A stretch of DNA of 64,000 nucleotides from Bubalus kerabau (lineage: Eukaryota; Chordata; Mammalia; Artiodactyla; Bovidae). The stretch is taken from positions 173,186,240-173,250,239 of the forward strand of contig NC_073625.1 of NCBI RefSeq assembly GCF_029407905.1, read 5' to 3'. Under the pieces are notes generated by a model. The model saw nothing but the letters and a program-made list of their open reading frames with translations, had not been told where the DNA came from and did not search any database. This document shows positions 54,427-64,000 of this stretch, one piece after another (the stretch's first letter is position 1; each line of letters opens with the position of its first letter). The position numbers and the translations under genes were made by a program.

Positions 54427-54636
54427 CATGTGTGCATGCTCGGTCGCTTCATTCTTCTCCAACTCTGCGACCCCATGGACTGTAGCCCAGGCTACTTCGT
54501 CCATGGGATTCTCCAGGCAAAAATACTGGAGCCTTCCTCTAGGGAAATCTTGCCAACCCAGGAATTGAACTTGCGTCTCTCACGTCTCATCCATTGACGG
54601 GCAGGTTCTTTACCACTAGCGCCACCAGGGAAGCCC
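54427..54636 (-). mobile_element. Bov-tA SINE
   Basis: Reverse copy: GCATGCTCGGTCGCTTCA, Bov-A unit, then a tRNA-like head with GGAATTGAACTTGCGTCTC and CGCCACCAGGGAAGCCC. Confidence 0.9.
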
Positions 54637-54671
54637 TTCCATTTTTATAAGGTCACTTTAAAAGATAACTG

Positions 54672-54778
54672 GGACTTCCCTGGTGGTCTAGTGGTTAAGA
54701 CTTTACACTTCCAAAGCAGGGGGCACTGATTCCATTCCTGGTAAGGGACTAAGATTACATGTACCACGTGGCCAAAAA
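54672..54778 (+). mobile_element. CHR-type SINE with perfect 12-bp target-site duplication
   Basis: GGACTTCCCTGGTGGTCTAG head and a GTGGCCAAAAAAA tail. AAAAGATAACTG occurs at 54660-54671 and 54779-54790. Confidence 0.95.
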
Positions 54779-54790
54779 AAAAGATAACTG

Positions 54791-55151
54791 CATAAATAAT
54801 GTCTTTACAGTCCCAGAAATGACTGACCTGAATATAATTTTTTAGCCAAAATGCTTCCTGATCTTCCCTTTAACCAAACCACTGCATCAGAGACAAGATC
54901 TACAGTGATGAGAACAGAGTGCTGCCAGGCCCCAGGAATCACCATGGCTCCCAGCACCTCCTGCTCAAGCAAACTCTGCCTGTCTTGGGAGAGGCAGGGG
55001 CCCTTGATAACGCTGTGTTAATGTGTACAATCAGGTGGGTGTGTGGTGGGCATGTGGACAGTCAGAATGAAGGGTTTGGAGCAATTTGGGGATCACAGGT
55101 TGGGGCCACATTTCAGGGCCACTAGGAAATGGTTAAGGAAGCACTCACTCG
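54791..55151. other. Intergenic, nothing recognised
   Basis: No repeat, gene or signal that I can name. Confidence 0.45.
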
Positions 55152-55165
55152 ATGTTACTGTCCAG

Positions 55166-55282
55166 CATGACTTCCCTGGCTGTCCAATGGTTAGGACTCC
55201 GCGCTTCCACTGCAGTGGGCATGCTTTCAATCCCTGGTCAAAGAACTAAAACCCCACAAGCCACACAGCATGACCAAAAAGA
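55166..55282 (+). mobile_element. CHR-type SINE with target-site duplication
   Basis: TGACTTCCCTGGCTGTCCAATGG head, CAATCCCTGGTCAAAGAAC, tail GACCAAAAAGA. ATGTTACTGTCCAG (55152-55165) and ATGTTAATGTCCAG (55283-55296) differ at one base. Confidence 0.93.
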
Positions 55283-55296
55283 ATGTTAATGTCCAG

Positions 55297-55900
55297 GAGG
55301 AAAGGCATCTTCCCTGCAGACGCTCCTTGAGTTCAGCGGACAAGTCAGTGATAGTGTGGACTGTCCACTGTTGGAAGCGGGGAACCAGTGCCCACCCCTC
55401 ATCTCAGGGACTTCCTGGGCTGGTGAGCCCAAACTGGTAGCAGGTCCTCTCCGCTCAGTTCCTAGGGCCATTTGGCAGGCATGCCCAAGGACCCACATGA
55501 GTTAACGCCGCGTCACTGACTTGATTGCGAAGTGCTCTTGCTCCTGTGGTCATGGTGGGGATGGTGGAGGACTGCTGGGAGTGTCGCTGGCAGCCATCTA
55601 CACAGCCGATGGCCCCGGTGCTGACCAGGGAGGGTGTCTGCAGAGCCCAAGGCATTGCTGACTTCCATACACAGCTCCTTGCTCTGGGCTCCGCGGAGGT
55701 TTCAGGAACAAGGCATCAGAAGACAGCCTCAGAGCCAAGGGTCTTCTCTGGCAGCAGAACTCATCTGACAGTCAACCTGCCTTTTTTGGTTCCTATTTCC
55801 AGAAGCTATTTTTTTCCCCCATTCCATCTGAGGATGAACTGCGCCTGCAGTTCACACTCCTTCCATTTCTGTATGTGATTTCTTTGAGCACTGGCTCCTC
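55297..55900. other. Intergenic, nothing recognised
   Basis: Mixed composition. A 117-codon frame on the + strand at 55525-55878 has no domain I recognise. Confidence 0.45.
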
Positions 55901-55985
55901 TTCAGTTCAGTCGCTCAGTTGTGACACCATGGGCTGCAGCATGCCGGACTTCCCTGTTTGTCCATCACCAACTTCTGGAGCTCCA
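55901..55985 (-). mobile_element. BovB 3' terminal fragment
   Basis: CTTCAGTTCAGTCGCTCAG, CATGGGCTGCAGCATGCC and CCATCACCAACTTCTGGAGC: the last 85 or so bases of BovB, antisense, with a small internal loss. Confidence 0.85.
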
Positions 55986-56446
55986 CTTACACTGCCTGAA
56001 GGCACCTCCAACCTCCCCCACTTTCTCGCCTGGGAAGAGGGCTCAGTGTGTTCTTACTGTGGACAATTGCCAAATGCCTGGGAGCTCCTTGCCAGCTCTG
56101 CCTTCTTCCTGAGAGGCCTTTCCAGTTTCTTGCCGAAACCTGCTTTCAGGAAATCTCAGAGTAAAGTGCTCTGTGGTGAAGGCAGGCCTGTGTCAGGGTG
56201 GGCGAAGCCAAGCCCATTGAATGCAAAGAACAACTTGTCATAACCACTCACTTTCATGCAAATTACTTTCGCCACTGGGGCACAGCAGCCATCACCAACC
56301 CCTTTCTTCTCATTTGCACGTCTCCTGCGTCGCTCAAGGGCCTCGAGTACTGTGATGTCTACTGTACTGTAGTCAGGAGATTTGTTTTCTTGCCCTAGCA
56401 CTTGGCCATGGCCCCCAAAAACCAGAATTCAATGAGAAGTCCTGAG
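55986..56446. other. Intergenic, nothing recognised
   Basis: No clear repeat or gene between the BovB fragment and the next Bov-tA. Confidence 0.45.
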
Positions 56447-56638
56447 AAGTGTGCCAACTCTTTGAGACCCCGTGGACTGCAGCCTGCCAGTCTCCTCTGT
56501 CCAAGGGATTTTCCAGGCAAGAATACTGGAGTGGGTTGCCAAATCCTTCTCCAGGGGATCTTTCTGACCCAGGGACCAAACCCAAGTCTCCTGCATGGCA
56601 GGCGGATTCTTTACCATCTGAACCACCAGGTAAGCCCC
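56447..56638 (-). mobile_element. Bov-tA SINE
   Basis: Reverse copy from GTGCCAACTCTTTGAGACC through TCCTTCTCC to the tRNA-like head (GGGACCAAACCCAAGTCTCC, ACCACCAGGTAAGCCCC). CCTGAGAAG and CATGAGAAG flank it. Confidence 0.88.
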
Positions 56639-56821
56639 AGTCATGAGAAGAGGATGTACTAAAGCCTGAAAATGATGGTCCTAAAGGGCATGATCTCCAC
56701 AGGAATTCTTTCCAGGCTCTGCTAATAAATAAACAGATTTGTGTTTGAACCTCCAATGAACAAAGACATGTACTGGATCTTTAATCTGAATACAGGTTTT
56801 TTACTTTAAAGAGAGCTGTAC

Positions 56822-57345
56822 CTCTTTCCCTGCCACCACGGAGTGGGGAGGCGGAGGCGGAGGCTCAGGTGCATTCAAGCTTCGGCTTCACCCGTAACCC
56901 ACTGCCATGGCCGAGGAAGGCACTGCTGCTGGAGGTGTAGTGGATGTTAATACTGCTCTGCAAGAGGTGCTGAAGACTGCCCTCATCCACGATGGCCTAG
57001 CACGTGGAATTCATGAAGCTGCCGAAGGCTTAGACAAGCGTCAAGCCCATCTCTGTGCCCTTGCATCCAACTGTGATGAGCCTGTGTATGTCAAGTTGGT
57101 GGAGGCCCTTGGTGCTGAGCACCAAGTCAACCTGATTAAGGTCGATGACAACAAGAAACTAGGGGAATGGGTAGGCCTCTGTAAAATGGACAGAGAGGGA
57201 AAGCCCTGTAAAGCGGTTGGTTGCAGTTGTGTGGAGGTTAAAGACTATGGCAAAGAGTCTCAGGCCAAGGATGGCATTGAGGAGTACTTCAAATGCAAGA
57301 AATGATGAAATAAAAAACTGAGTTCTTGGTTTAAAAAAAAAAAAA
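56822..57345 (+). pseudogene. RPS12P: RPS12 processed retrocopy with intact reading frame
   Basis: This is an intronless copy of the mRNA for ribosomal protein S12 of the small cytosolic subunit. It has a 5' UTR-like start (CTCTTTCCCTGCCACCACG ... CACCCGTAACCCACTGCC), an ATG at 56907, a 132-codon frame ending at TGA 57303-57305, the 3' part GATGAAATAAAAAACTGAG and a poly(A) tail (57332-57344). Length equals normal S12. Conserved words are TALQEVLKTALIHDGLARGI, CDEPVYVKLVEAL, NLIKVDDNKKLGEWVGLC and IEEYFKCKK. Against the mammalian protein as I know it there are about 14 residue changes (for example Cys to Gly in the KLVEALCAEHQ segment), so the frame is open but probably not under strong selection. 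A clear target-site duplication was not found. No promoter is visible. It is most likely a pseudogene; expression cannot be excluded. Confidence 0.92.
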
Positions 57346-57377
57346 GACTTGGAGAAATTATTTTAAGAACTAAAACC

Positions 57378-57500
57378 AGGGATTTCCCTGGTGATCCAGT
57401 GATTAAGACTATGCTTCCACTGCAGGGGGCCGAGGGTTCAATCCCTGGTCAGGGAACTAAGATCTCAAATGCCATGCACTGAGGCAGAAAAAAAAAGAAA
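57378..57500 (+). mobile_element. CHR-type SINE
   Basis: AGGGATTTCCCTGGTGATCC head, GGGTTCAATCCCTGGTCAGG, tail GCAGAAAAAAAAAG. It lies 33 bases after the RPS12 poly(A) tail. Confidence 0.9.
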
Positions 57501-58394
57501 CCAAAATGTGAATCCAGTGGACAGTCTTGAAAGTCAGATTAAAGGCATGAAAGAAAAGATATGTCTTCTCTGGGGGTCTCAGTGTCCCCACCCATCTTCC
57601 CACCGCCTCAGTCAGGCGGGCTGGGGCAGGGTGTGGACGGCCTGCCTCTCCCAGGACGGGGCTGACTCAGACCTGGCAGCACACAGAGAAGGCAGGCGGC
57701 TTCAAGAGCGGCAGGCTCTGGCCTCCTCACCTGGGCTCTTGGATGGAGACCTCTGGAGGAGAAGTCAGCCTTCAAAGACAGTGCTTGTTAAAGGACACCA
57801 CCTTCTCTGGGGCTTCCAGGGAAGATTCTCAAAAGGGCATTTCTAAAGCATCTTAGTTAAGGATCGGTAGGTATCAGGGCAGCCATTAACTTCCCTGTAG
57901 GGCCTGTGCCAAGAAACTTGCCTGTACATTGCAGGATAAAGACAGGCCTGGCCAAAGAAATCCAGTGGCTGAGGAGAGAGCACTTGCCCCCATGCCCTCC
58001 CCACCCTGAATCCCATTTGAAAAGCTGCTCAGAGCCTGAGGGCCAAAGCACTAGCAAGTTGCAGGGTTGGCTGGGGTTAGGGCAGAGAGGCGGGTGCCTG
58101 CTGGGGCAGGCTGGGACCACTCCCAGTCATTATGATAAAGGACAGATGCAGAGCAGATGGGAGAAAAAACTTCGGGGATAAATACCATGGGCAAAACAAG
58201 CACAGAAATCAAAGACTGCAACACCCACATAGCAGTAGCCACATGGGCCATGGAGGTGCTGGAGGGCCCAGTCCGTGGTCAGCTGGAGAGCAGGGGTATG
58301 ATGCCCTGCATGGCGGTGGTATGCTGTGTTTAGATTTTTGTTTGTAAGACTCAACAAATATCAACTGCTGTACTGGGAGTGTCTGATGGAGTTA
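57501..58394. other. Intergenic, nothing recognised
   Basis: Somewhat GC-rich at 57560-57760. Frames on both strands have no recognised domain. Confidence 0.45.
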
Positions 58395-58407
58395 AAGTCC
58401 TGCTGGG

Positions 58408-58677
58408 GAACTTCCCCTAGTGGTCCAGTTAAGAATATGCCTGCTAATGCCGAGGGCAGGTTTTCAGTCCCTGGTCTGGGAAGATGCCACAGGGCAACTA
58501 AGCCCGTGCGCCACATCTACCGCGCCCACGCACCACAGCTCCTGAAGCCCGAGGGTGCTACAGCCCATGCTCCGCAGCTAAAGCTACTGCGGGGAGAGGC
58601 CTGAACACCAACTACAGAAAGCCTGCAGGAAGCAACGCAGCCCCAGCGCAAACAAACAGCAGGTGGAAAACAAGAAC
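58408..58677 (+). mobile_element. Long tRNA-derived SINE (CHR-2 type) with perfect 13-bp target-site duplication
   Basis: GGAACTTCCCCTAGTGGTCC head, CAGTCCCTGGTCTGGG, then the long body with GCAACTAAGCCCGTGCGCC and an A-rich tail. AAGTCCTGCTGGG occurs at 58395-58407 and 58678-58690. Confidence 0.93.
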
Positions 58678-58690
58678 AAGTCCTGCTGGG

Positions 58691-60259
58691 TATACAGTAA
58701 CAGACTGATGAGACAAGCCAGGAACGCAATCAATTTCATTTGATGACCTTGGATGAGTAGCCACTTGAAAAGTTTTAGTTGACATTTCTTTACACTTGTG
58801 TGTATCCAAATCCCATAATTCCTATGCATATTCTTATAAACAAATTCTAATATTTCTGTAGGATTTTGTCATGTTGAATACACAGAACACAGTCTGCAGT
58901 TGACACTGTTAACTTTGTCAGTAAATTTTTTAGTCAAGTGAGACACAGTCAGAAGGGAGGGTAGAGAATACACTTTGCACACCTTGACCTGTCTTCCTCC
59001 TGTGTGTGTGTGTGTCTGAGGGACTTTGGTGGTGGGAACGCTTGCTCACTCATGTGGAATGGTAGGGAGGTAAGTCTCTGAAGCTCACAGGCTTGGCATC
59101 ACCAGCTGGCACCTGTCCCACTCGGGAACTCTTGAGCTTCGCTGTCAATGTGAACATCTCTGTTTCTCGGAAATTAAAAATTCTCTGAAAGTAATTTACA
59201 ATCAGGAGTTTGTTTCTTATACATGGACTTTCATCTTTGTAAATTCAGGGCCTGGTACAGCAGTTGGTATGTAATGCTAGGTTAAGTCTTTATTGAACAA
59301 ATGAACAAACAGGTGAGCTACACTCTCTTTACACTGATCCTTTGCTTAGTCTTGAGTAATCAACCAGCACCGCCACCTTCAGCATGAATGATCCGGCCAA
59401 AGCCTGGGTAAACCTGAAAGATCGGTCTCTTACCGCCCTATGTTCTATCAGATTGAGTTGAGAGAGGACAAGATGGAGGAGAGAGTGAGATGTTTGCCTT
59501 GCTTCAGAAGTAACTGGGTGGTAGGAGAAAATAAACCGATCCAAGGAGGGAAACACTGCCTCTTAGGAAGATCGGGACGGTGGGCCTCATTGTCTTCCCC
59601 CCTTGGGTCCGTGAGAGCAAATCCTTCTAGCAACTTACCCACCAACCAACTGTGCTTTTCCAACCAGCCTAGGCCCCTGCATGCTGTCCCCCTTTCTCTC
59701 CTCACAGGGAAAGTTAGTATTTATTTTCTAAGCCCTGTGGGGCACCATGGAAGGGTGAGGGCTATACTTCTTTGGTTAAGTCTCAAGTCAACATGGTCTG
59801 TGTTTCAAATACAGAAACAGCTGCTTCATTCCCCACCCGACCCCTAGTCCAGTACCAATTAGTTCGTTCCTTCTGCTGCTGCCATTAACACACTTGTTCT
59901 AACTGGCAGCCACTGGACTTTTCATTACTTAAGTGTGGGCAGCTGTTAACAAGAGAACACTTGCCCAGAGAAGTCAGCCAGCATGGGAGGGCATGAACTT
60001 CTTATGTTACATAGTCAAAAGTAGATGATGAGAACAATTCCAGCTGCTTTCCATGTAAATTTATCAGTAACACATCCCAGGAGAAGCCTGGGGGAGAGAG
60101 ATGAGAAACTCTCCCAAGGTAATGAAGAGACCACCTCATTTGCTAAGACAGCATTCCAGCCAGAGAGCTTACTCCATCCCATCTCTGTATCCAGGGAGGG
60201 AAAAGCTTTAAATGCTGGAGGAGTCAACACGAGGCTCCTCCCAAGCCCCAAGGTTAAGT
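58691..60259. other. Intergenic; L2-like end near 59240-59312, otherwise nothing recognised
   Basis: GGGCCTGGTACAGCAGTTGG and TTTATTGAACAAATGAACAA resemble the 3' end of L2. The rest has no gene or repeat I can name. Confidence 0.45.
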
Positions 60260-60605
60260 TTTCAGTTCAGTTGCTCAGTCGTGTCCGACTCTTTGCAACC
60301 CAATGGACTGCAGCATGCCAGGCTTATTCTTGTCTCTCCTTGCTATTCTTTGAAACTCTGCATTCAAATGGGTATTTTTTCCTTTTCTCCTTCACTTTTC
60401 ACGTCTTTTCTTTTCTCAGCTATTTGTAAGGCCTCCTCAGACAACATTTTGCCTTTTTGCATTTCTTTTTCTTGGGGATGTTCTTGATCACTGCCTCCTG
60501 TACAATGTCACCATGAACCTCCATCCATAGTTCTTCAGGGACTCTGTCAGATCTAATCCCTTGAATCTATTTGTCACTTCCACTGTATAATCATAAGGGA
60601 AGTTT
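60260..60605 (-). mobile_element. BovB with internal deletion
   Basis: The first 66 bases (inverted TTCAG tail to CATGCCAGGCTT) are the extreme 3' end of BovB. From about 60326 the sequence jumps to a region far upstream in BovB (TCTCTCCTTGCTATTCTTTG, CAGCTATTTGTAAGGCCTCC, CTTCCACTGTATAATCATAAG), between endonuclease and reverse transcriptase. The join is at AGGCTT (60320-60325). Confidence 0.85.
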
Positions 60606-60990
60606 AGAGTCACTTAAGATGCCTGGTTTAAAAGGTGAATCCAGCCCAGGGATAGTCCATTTAAGAAAAGTCTCCTGGGCCAGGTACACAACCTGTTTTC
60701 CTATTCTCTGCACCCATAGATGTGTTCACAGGCCAAGGATGCACCTCTCGTTGGGGCTAAACTCTTAGTCATTGGTACACTGAATTAGTGACTAGTCTTT
60801 GATAGGGAAGATGCTTCTCCTCTATCCCAAGGAACCACGATCAGCCCCGAGCAAGTCTCCCTAGCTGAAAAATGGGCTCCAGATGTCCGCAGTGGTCAGA
60901 GTGCAGCAATGTGCCTCAGCCAGGGAGACTCTTGGGGGAAGATAGAACTCCTCTGTTCCTGAATAACAAATCTTTTCTAATCATAGCAGC
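60606..60990. other. Intergenic, nothing recognised
   Basis: No gene or repeat that I can name between the BovB and the RPL32 pseudogene. Confidence 0.45.
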
Positions 60991-61593
60991 TCTCTTCCTC
61001 AGTGCTGCCTACAGAGGCAGTCATTTCCTCTGTGACTCATGGCCACGCGCAGCCCCATGTAAAGACCTAGATCATCAAAGAGACCAAGAAGCTGATCCAG
61101 CGCATCAGATCCTTAAGTTAAAGTGAAGCTGAGGGACTTCCCTGGTGGTCCAGAGGTTAAGAATCCACCTTGCAATGCAGGGGACACAGGTTCCATCCCT
61201 GGTCAAGGAAATAAGATCCCATGTGTTGCAGAGCAACTAAGCTTGTGTGCCACAACTAAGACCCAAGGCAGCCAAATAAATTTTAAAAAAACTTTTTTTA
61301 AAACTGAAACAGAACTGGCACAGATAACAGGGTGCATGAGAGATTCAAGGGCCAGATCTTGATACCCAACATCAAAGAGCCTGAAATGCTGCTGATGGGC
61401 AGCAAACCTCACGGTGCTCAAGACTGCTCACGTCTCCTCCAAGAACCGCCAAGCCATCATGGAGACCGCAGCCCAGCTGGCCACCAATGTCCACGCCAGG
61501 CTCCGCACCAAAGAAAACGAACAGACAGCTTCTGTGCACACTGTGTGCTTGTTACTAAAACCATGAAATTTGGCCAGAAAAAAGAAAAGAAAC
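60991..61593 (+). pseudogene. RPL32P: RPL32 processed pseudogene, split by a SINE
   Basis: Both halves match the mRNA of ribosomal protein L32. The 5' half has a UTR like AGTGCTGCCTACAGAGGCAG, ATG at 61039 and the start of the coding part (ATCATCAAAGAGACCAAGAAG). The 3' half (from 61301) continues with ACAGGGTGCATGAGAGATTC, AAGGGCCAGATCTTGATACC, GAAATGCTGCTGATGGGCAG and CCAGGCTCCGCACCAAAGA. Between the halves sits a CHR-type SINE (61133-61300). Decay: an early single-base deletion breaks the frame, about 75 bases of the middle are missing after ATACCCAACAT, and the normal stop is changed to CAG. The A-rich end near 61575-61593 is the remnant of the tail. Not functional. Confidence 0.9.
61133..61300 (+). 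mobile_element. CHR-type SINE nested in the RPL32 pseudogene
   Basis: GGGACTTCCCTGGTGGTCC head, GGTTCCATCCCTGGTCAAGG, CAACTAAGACCCAAGGCAGCC, A/T-rich tail. AAAGTGAAGC before it and AAACTGAAAC after it both correspond to the same RPL32 position, so they are likely the target-site duplication. Confidence 0.9.
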
Positions 61594-61639
61594 CAGTATT
61601 AAGTAGCTACGGCATTGGGCACTAATTGCCAGGCATTCT

Positions 61640-61770
61640 TCTAATACTGTTTTAGTTTACAAACAAAGCTGAGAAACCGAGAAGTTACTGTCCAAGGTCA
61701 CACAGCTCAAGCGAGGGGCAGAGCCAGGATTGAAGGTGAGCTGCCAAGCTCCAGGTTGTACTCCTAAGGA
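61640..61770 (-). mobile_element. MIR SINE
   Basis: Reverse MIR: GAGAAACCGAGAAGTTACTG, CCAAGGTCACACAGCTCAAG, GCAGAGCCAGGATTGAAGG and GCTCCAGGTTGTACTCC. Confidence 0.88.
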
Positions 61771-63345
61771 TCAGTGAGAGCCACTCCAGGCCCCTTCAAG
61801 GCAGTCTTTTCCATTCTAGTAAGTGTAAGCTTACATTTCACACCAAGAAATCCAGGTCAAATGGGCTGTCTGTCACTTCTTGGCTCAGAGGTGGTTGGGG
61901 GTGAGGGTATGGGTGGTCAGTTCTCTGGGTCTTCCTGTGAATGAAAATGTGGTTTTGAGGTCTGTGCAGCAAGTTGGGACAGTGGCAAAGGAAAGAAAGA
62001 CTAATTCCTACAGCAAAGCCCCTCTCTCCTGCCCCAGCCTCTCCGAGGGAAGGCAGCATCTTTTGGAAGTGGGGTCCCCAGCAGGCAGTGTCTGAAGGTG
62101 GCATGGCTGTGCCCAAAAGTCTCCTGTTTGCTTCCCCGCCCATCTCTTGACCCTGTGGGTTCTTTTCTCAGGCAAGTTCTCCCCAGATGGTGGCCAGATG
62201 GTCCCCAGCAGCTGCTGGACTCCTCAGTACCCCCAGGCCTCCAGCCCAGGTCAGTGCTTCTGACCTGTGTCTTGGGGTTCACACTTCTTGGACCAGCCTG
62301 GGACCATGCTATCCCAACACCAACTCGTGGGGCTGCAAAGACCATGCAGATGAGTTTGGCTCAGGCAACTCCTCACCCCTGCAAACTGGCTGGTGTGGCA
62401 GCCTCGCCTGGACTACATGGCCTGAGGTGGGCAACACCCAGGAGCTGGGATGTGGCCAGGCAGAGATGGGTCAGTGCAGGCAGAGACCATGGACACCCCC
62501 TCTTACCTGGAGCAGCCCTGCTGAAGAATTTCTTATAAGCAAACATTTGCATTCTGGAGCAACACTGTTTTGGGTGCACAGTGGTGGAGGACTGGGTGCT
62601 TAACAAAAACAGGCATGCTTTTCAGTATGGGAGGGCAGGTCTGAGCAAAGACCTGGATCTCCAGTGGAACGCCACTAAAACCAAGTCCCCGGTTGGACTT
62701 TTCTCATCCTCACTGAACAGCAGCCTCCTCTGTGCCCTCTCAGCGCCTCCCAGGCACTTCAGGGAAACTAGGATGGGAACGTGCCTCGCCCCGGGGCAGG
62801 AATGTTAAATTCTGAGCAACATCCCTCAGGAACTGGGGCAAAGTGAGGGCCAGAAGTCAGCACGACAGGCACAGGGGCCTCGGAGGGTGGGATGTCACAG
62901 GCAGCCCCAGGTAGGAGGGCAAGAGACTAGAGGCCCACAGAGGGTAGGTTCCTGGCCTGGGGAAGGGTGGCGCGGTGGGCGGTGGTGGTGGTGGGGGGGG
63001 TTGTCCAACAATCACTGATGAGAAAAGATACATATTTCACAGACTTGATGCTTTGGTGTCATGAAACAGCACAAATAACCAGGTCTAAACAAGACAGACA
63101 GGCACTGACCAGCAAAGAGCCACTGCCCAGACAGCCCTGAGAACAGAGAGGGCAAGTGCGGAGCCGCACGACCCCGAGGCAGGACTGCCGTGGACAGAGG
63201 CACGTTCCTGGCAGGGGACAGTCGGGCCAGCAAGAGACTGAGTGCAGCCTTAGGAGCTGCTACTTCAGAAGCCCTGTAACTACAGGATTCACAGAAATGG
63301 CGACACATGGAGTAAAGCGGAAAGCGCGCCAGGCAGCATCGAAAA
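61771..63345. other. Intergenic, no gene recognised
   Basis: Moderately GC-rich with long chance frames on both strands (for example 62098-62538 + and 63012-63410 -). None shows a familiar domain, signal peptide or splice context. A GTG/G-rich simple repeat lies near 62983-63000. Confidence 0.5.
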
Positions 63346-63354
63346 GACAGCTGG

Positions 63355-63500
63355 GACTTGCATGCTGGTTCAGTGGCTAAAACTCCGAGCTCCCAGTACA
63401 GAGTGCTCATGTCCCATCCCTGGTCAGGGAACTAGATCCCACATGCCGCAACTAAAGATCTCACATGGCTCAGTGAAGCCAAATAAATATATGTTTAAAA
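63355..63500 (+). mobile_element. CHR-type SINE
   Basis: GGGACTTGCATGCTGGTTCAG head, CATCCCTGGTCAGGGAACTAG, CCGCAACTAAAGATCTC, tail AAATAAATATATG. AAAAGAC on both sides may be part of a target-site duplication. Confidence 0.88.
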
Positions 63501-63509
63501 TAAAAAGAC

Positions 63510-64000
63510 TCACCTGCTACCATGTATAAAATAGGTAAACAACTTAAGAACCTACTGTTTAGCACTCAATATTTTCTAATAATCTATAAGGGAAAAGAGT
63601 CTAGAAAGACCCAACTGGGTGTATCTGCAACAGCCCAGAGGACAGGCTGCGCTCCTCTGCCCACCCTAATCAGAAGGCTCTGTGGAAAAGACACCATCCA
63701 GACTGCAGAGAAAAACGCACTGCTGTTTGCGTCTGCACTATCAACAGAGTTGACTAGTTGGGGTTCTTCCAGTAAGGCTGTCACAGAGGTCTGGGGCACC
63801 CCAAATCTGGCTGATCCTTGGGGTCTGCTGGGAAGTCATTTTACTTGGGGTGCCTCATTAACTTTCTGGGATGGATTCTGGGACACTCTTTAAAAACAGC
63901 TGCTTCTCTGAGGAACCCCAATGATAGACTAAGGACCAGAGAGGAGGCTTTCAGGAGCCCTTGCACTACATTTAAATGCTAACATGTGTTTCTTATACTT
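63510..64000. other. Right edge of the window, nothing recognised
   Basis: No exon, repeat or signal I can support; a 123-codon + strand frame at 63522-63893 has no recognisable domain. The converging neighbour expected from human synteny (ATP1B3) is not seen. Confidence 0.45.

Noticed and set aside
62098..62603. Two overlapping frames of 138-146 codons
   Set aside because: No known motif and overlapping open frames on the opposite strand; typical of GC-rich non-coding DNA.
63012..63410. A 132-codon - strand frame as a possible exon of ATP1B3
   Set aside because: The translation does not show beta-subunit features, and part of it lies in a CHR-type SINE.

Overview
The window is mammalian nuclear DNA from a ruminant, most likely a bovid. 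The evidence is the dense set of ruminant repeats: RTE-type BovB LINEs with their TTCAG-repeat 3' tail, Bov-A / Bov-A2 / Bov-tA SINEs, and shorter tRNA-headed CHR-type SINEs. These lie among older mammalian L1, L2, MIR and MER elements. There is no bacterial-style gene organisation, CRISPR array or phage.

One protein-coding gene dominates: TFDP2 (transcription factor Dp-2, the dimer partner of E2F), on the + strand. The window opens inside one of its 5' introns. It then holds nine consecutive coding exons at 3610-3731, 6705-6752, 23280-23442, 30770/30773-30916, 33659-33727, 37980-38131, 41942-42108, 47575-47680 and 47885-48068. All junctions are GT-AG and phase-compatible, and together they give 384 residues plus a stop. 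The exons encode the N-terminal segment, a 16-residue cassette carrying half of a bipartite nuclear localisation signal, the winged-helix DNA-binding domain, the coiled-coil dimerisation region, the marked-box-like region, and an acidic C-terminal tail. The stop codon is followed by an unspliced 3' UTR of about 6 kb, ending near a group of poly(A) signals at 53573-54012. The initiator exon lies upstream of the window.

The introns are mostly repeats. BovB copies lie at 5231, 16049, 21461, 25794, 29350 and 42866, all antisense to TFDP2 except the one at 25794. There is a long series of antisense L1 remnants, an L2 pair, one MIR and many SINEs. Several insertions are nested and several have clear target-site duplications. 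An RPL21 retropseudogene (- strand, 12800-13309) sits among L1 remnants.

Downstream of TFDP2 (about 54.0-64.0 kb) I see no host gene with introns. This part holds SINEs, two BovB fragments, an RPS12 retrocopy with an intact 132-codon reading frame (56822-57345), and a decayed RPL32 retropseudogene split by a SINE (60991-61593). The neighbour expected from human synteny, ATP1B3, is not recognisable here.

I found no new multi-gene system. The observations most worth checking concern how ruminant repeats may affect TFDP2 RNA processing: an inverted Bov-tA pair around the NLS cassette exon, an inverted BovB pair around exon 3, a NAGNAG acceptor at exon 4, and an AATAAA overlapping the stop codon. 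Others record unusual element histories, including a BovB copy with an in-frame duplication and its reverse-transcriptase catalytic motif replaced by a SINE, and another BovB joined across a deletion at a 6-bp microhomology.
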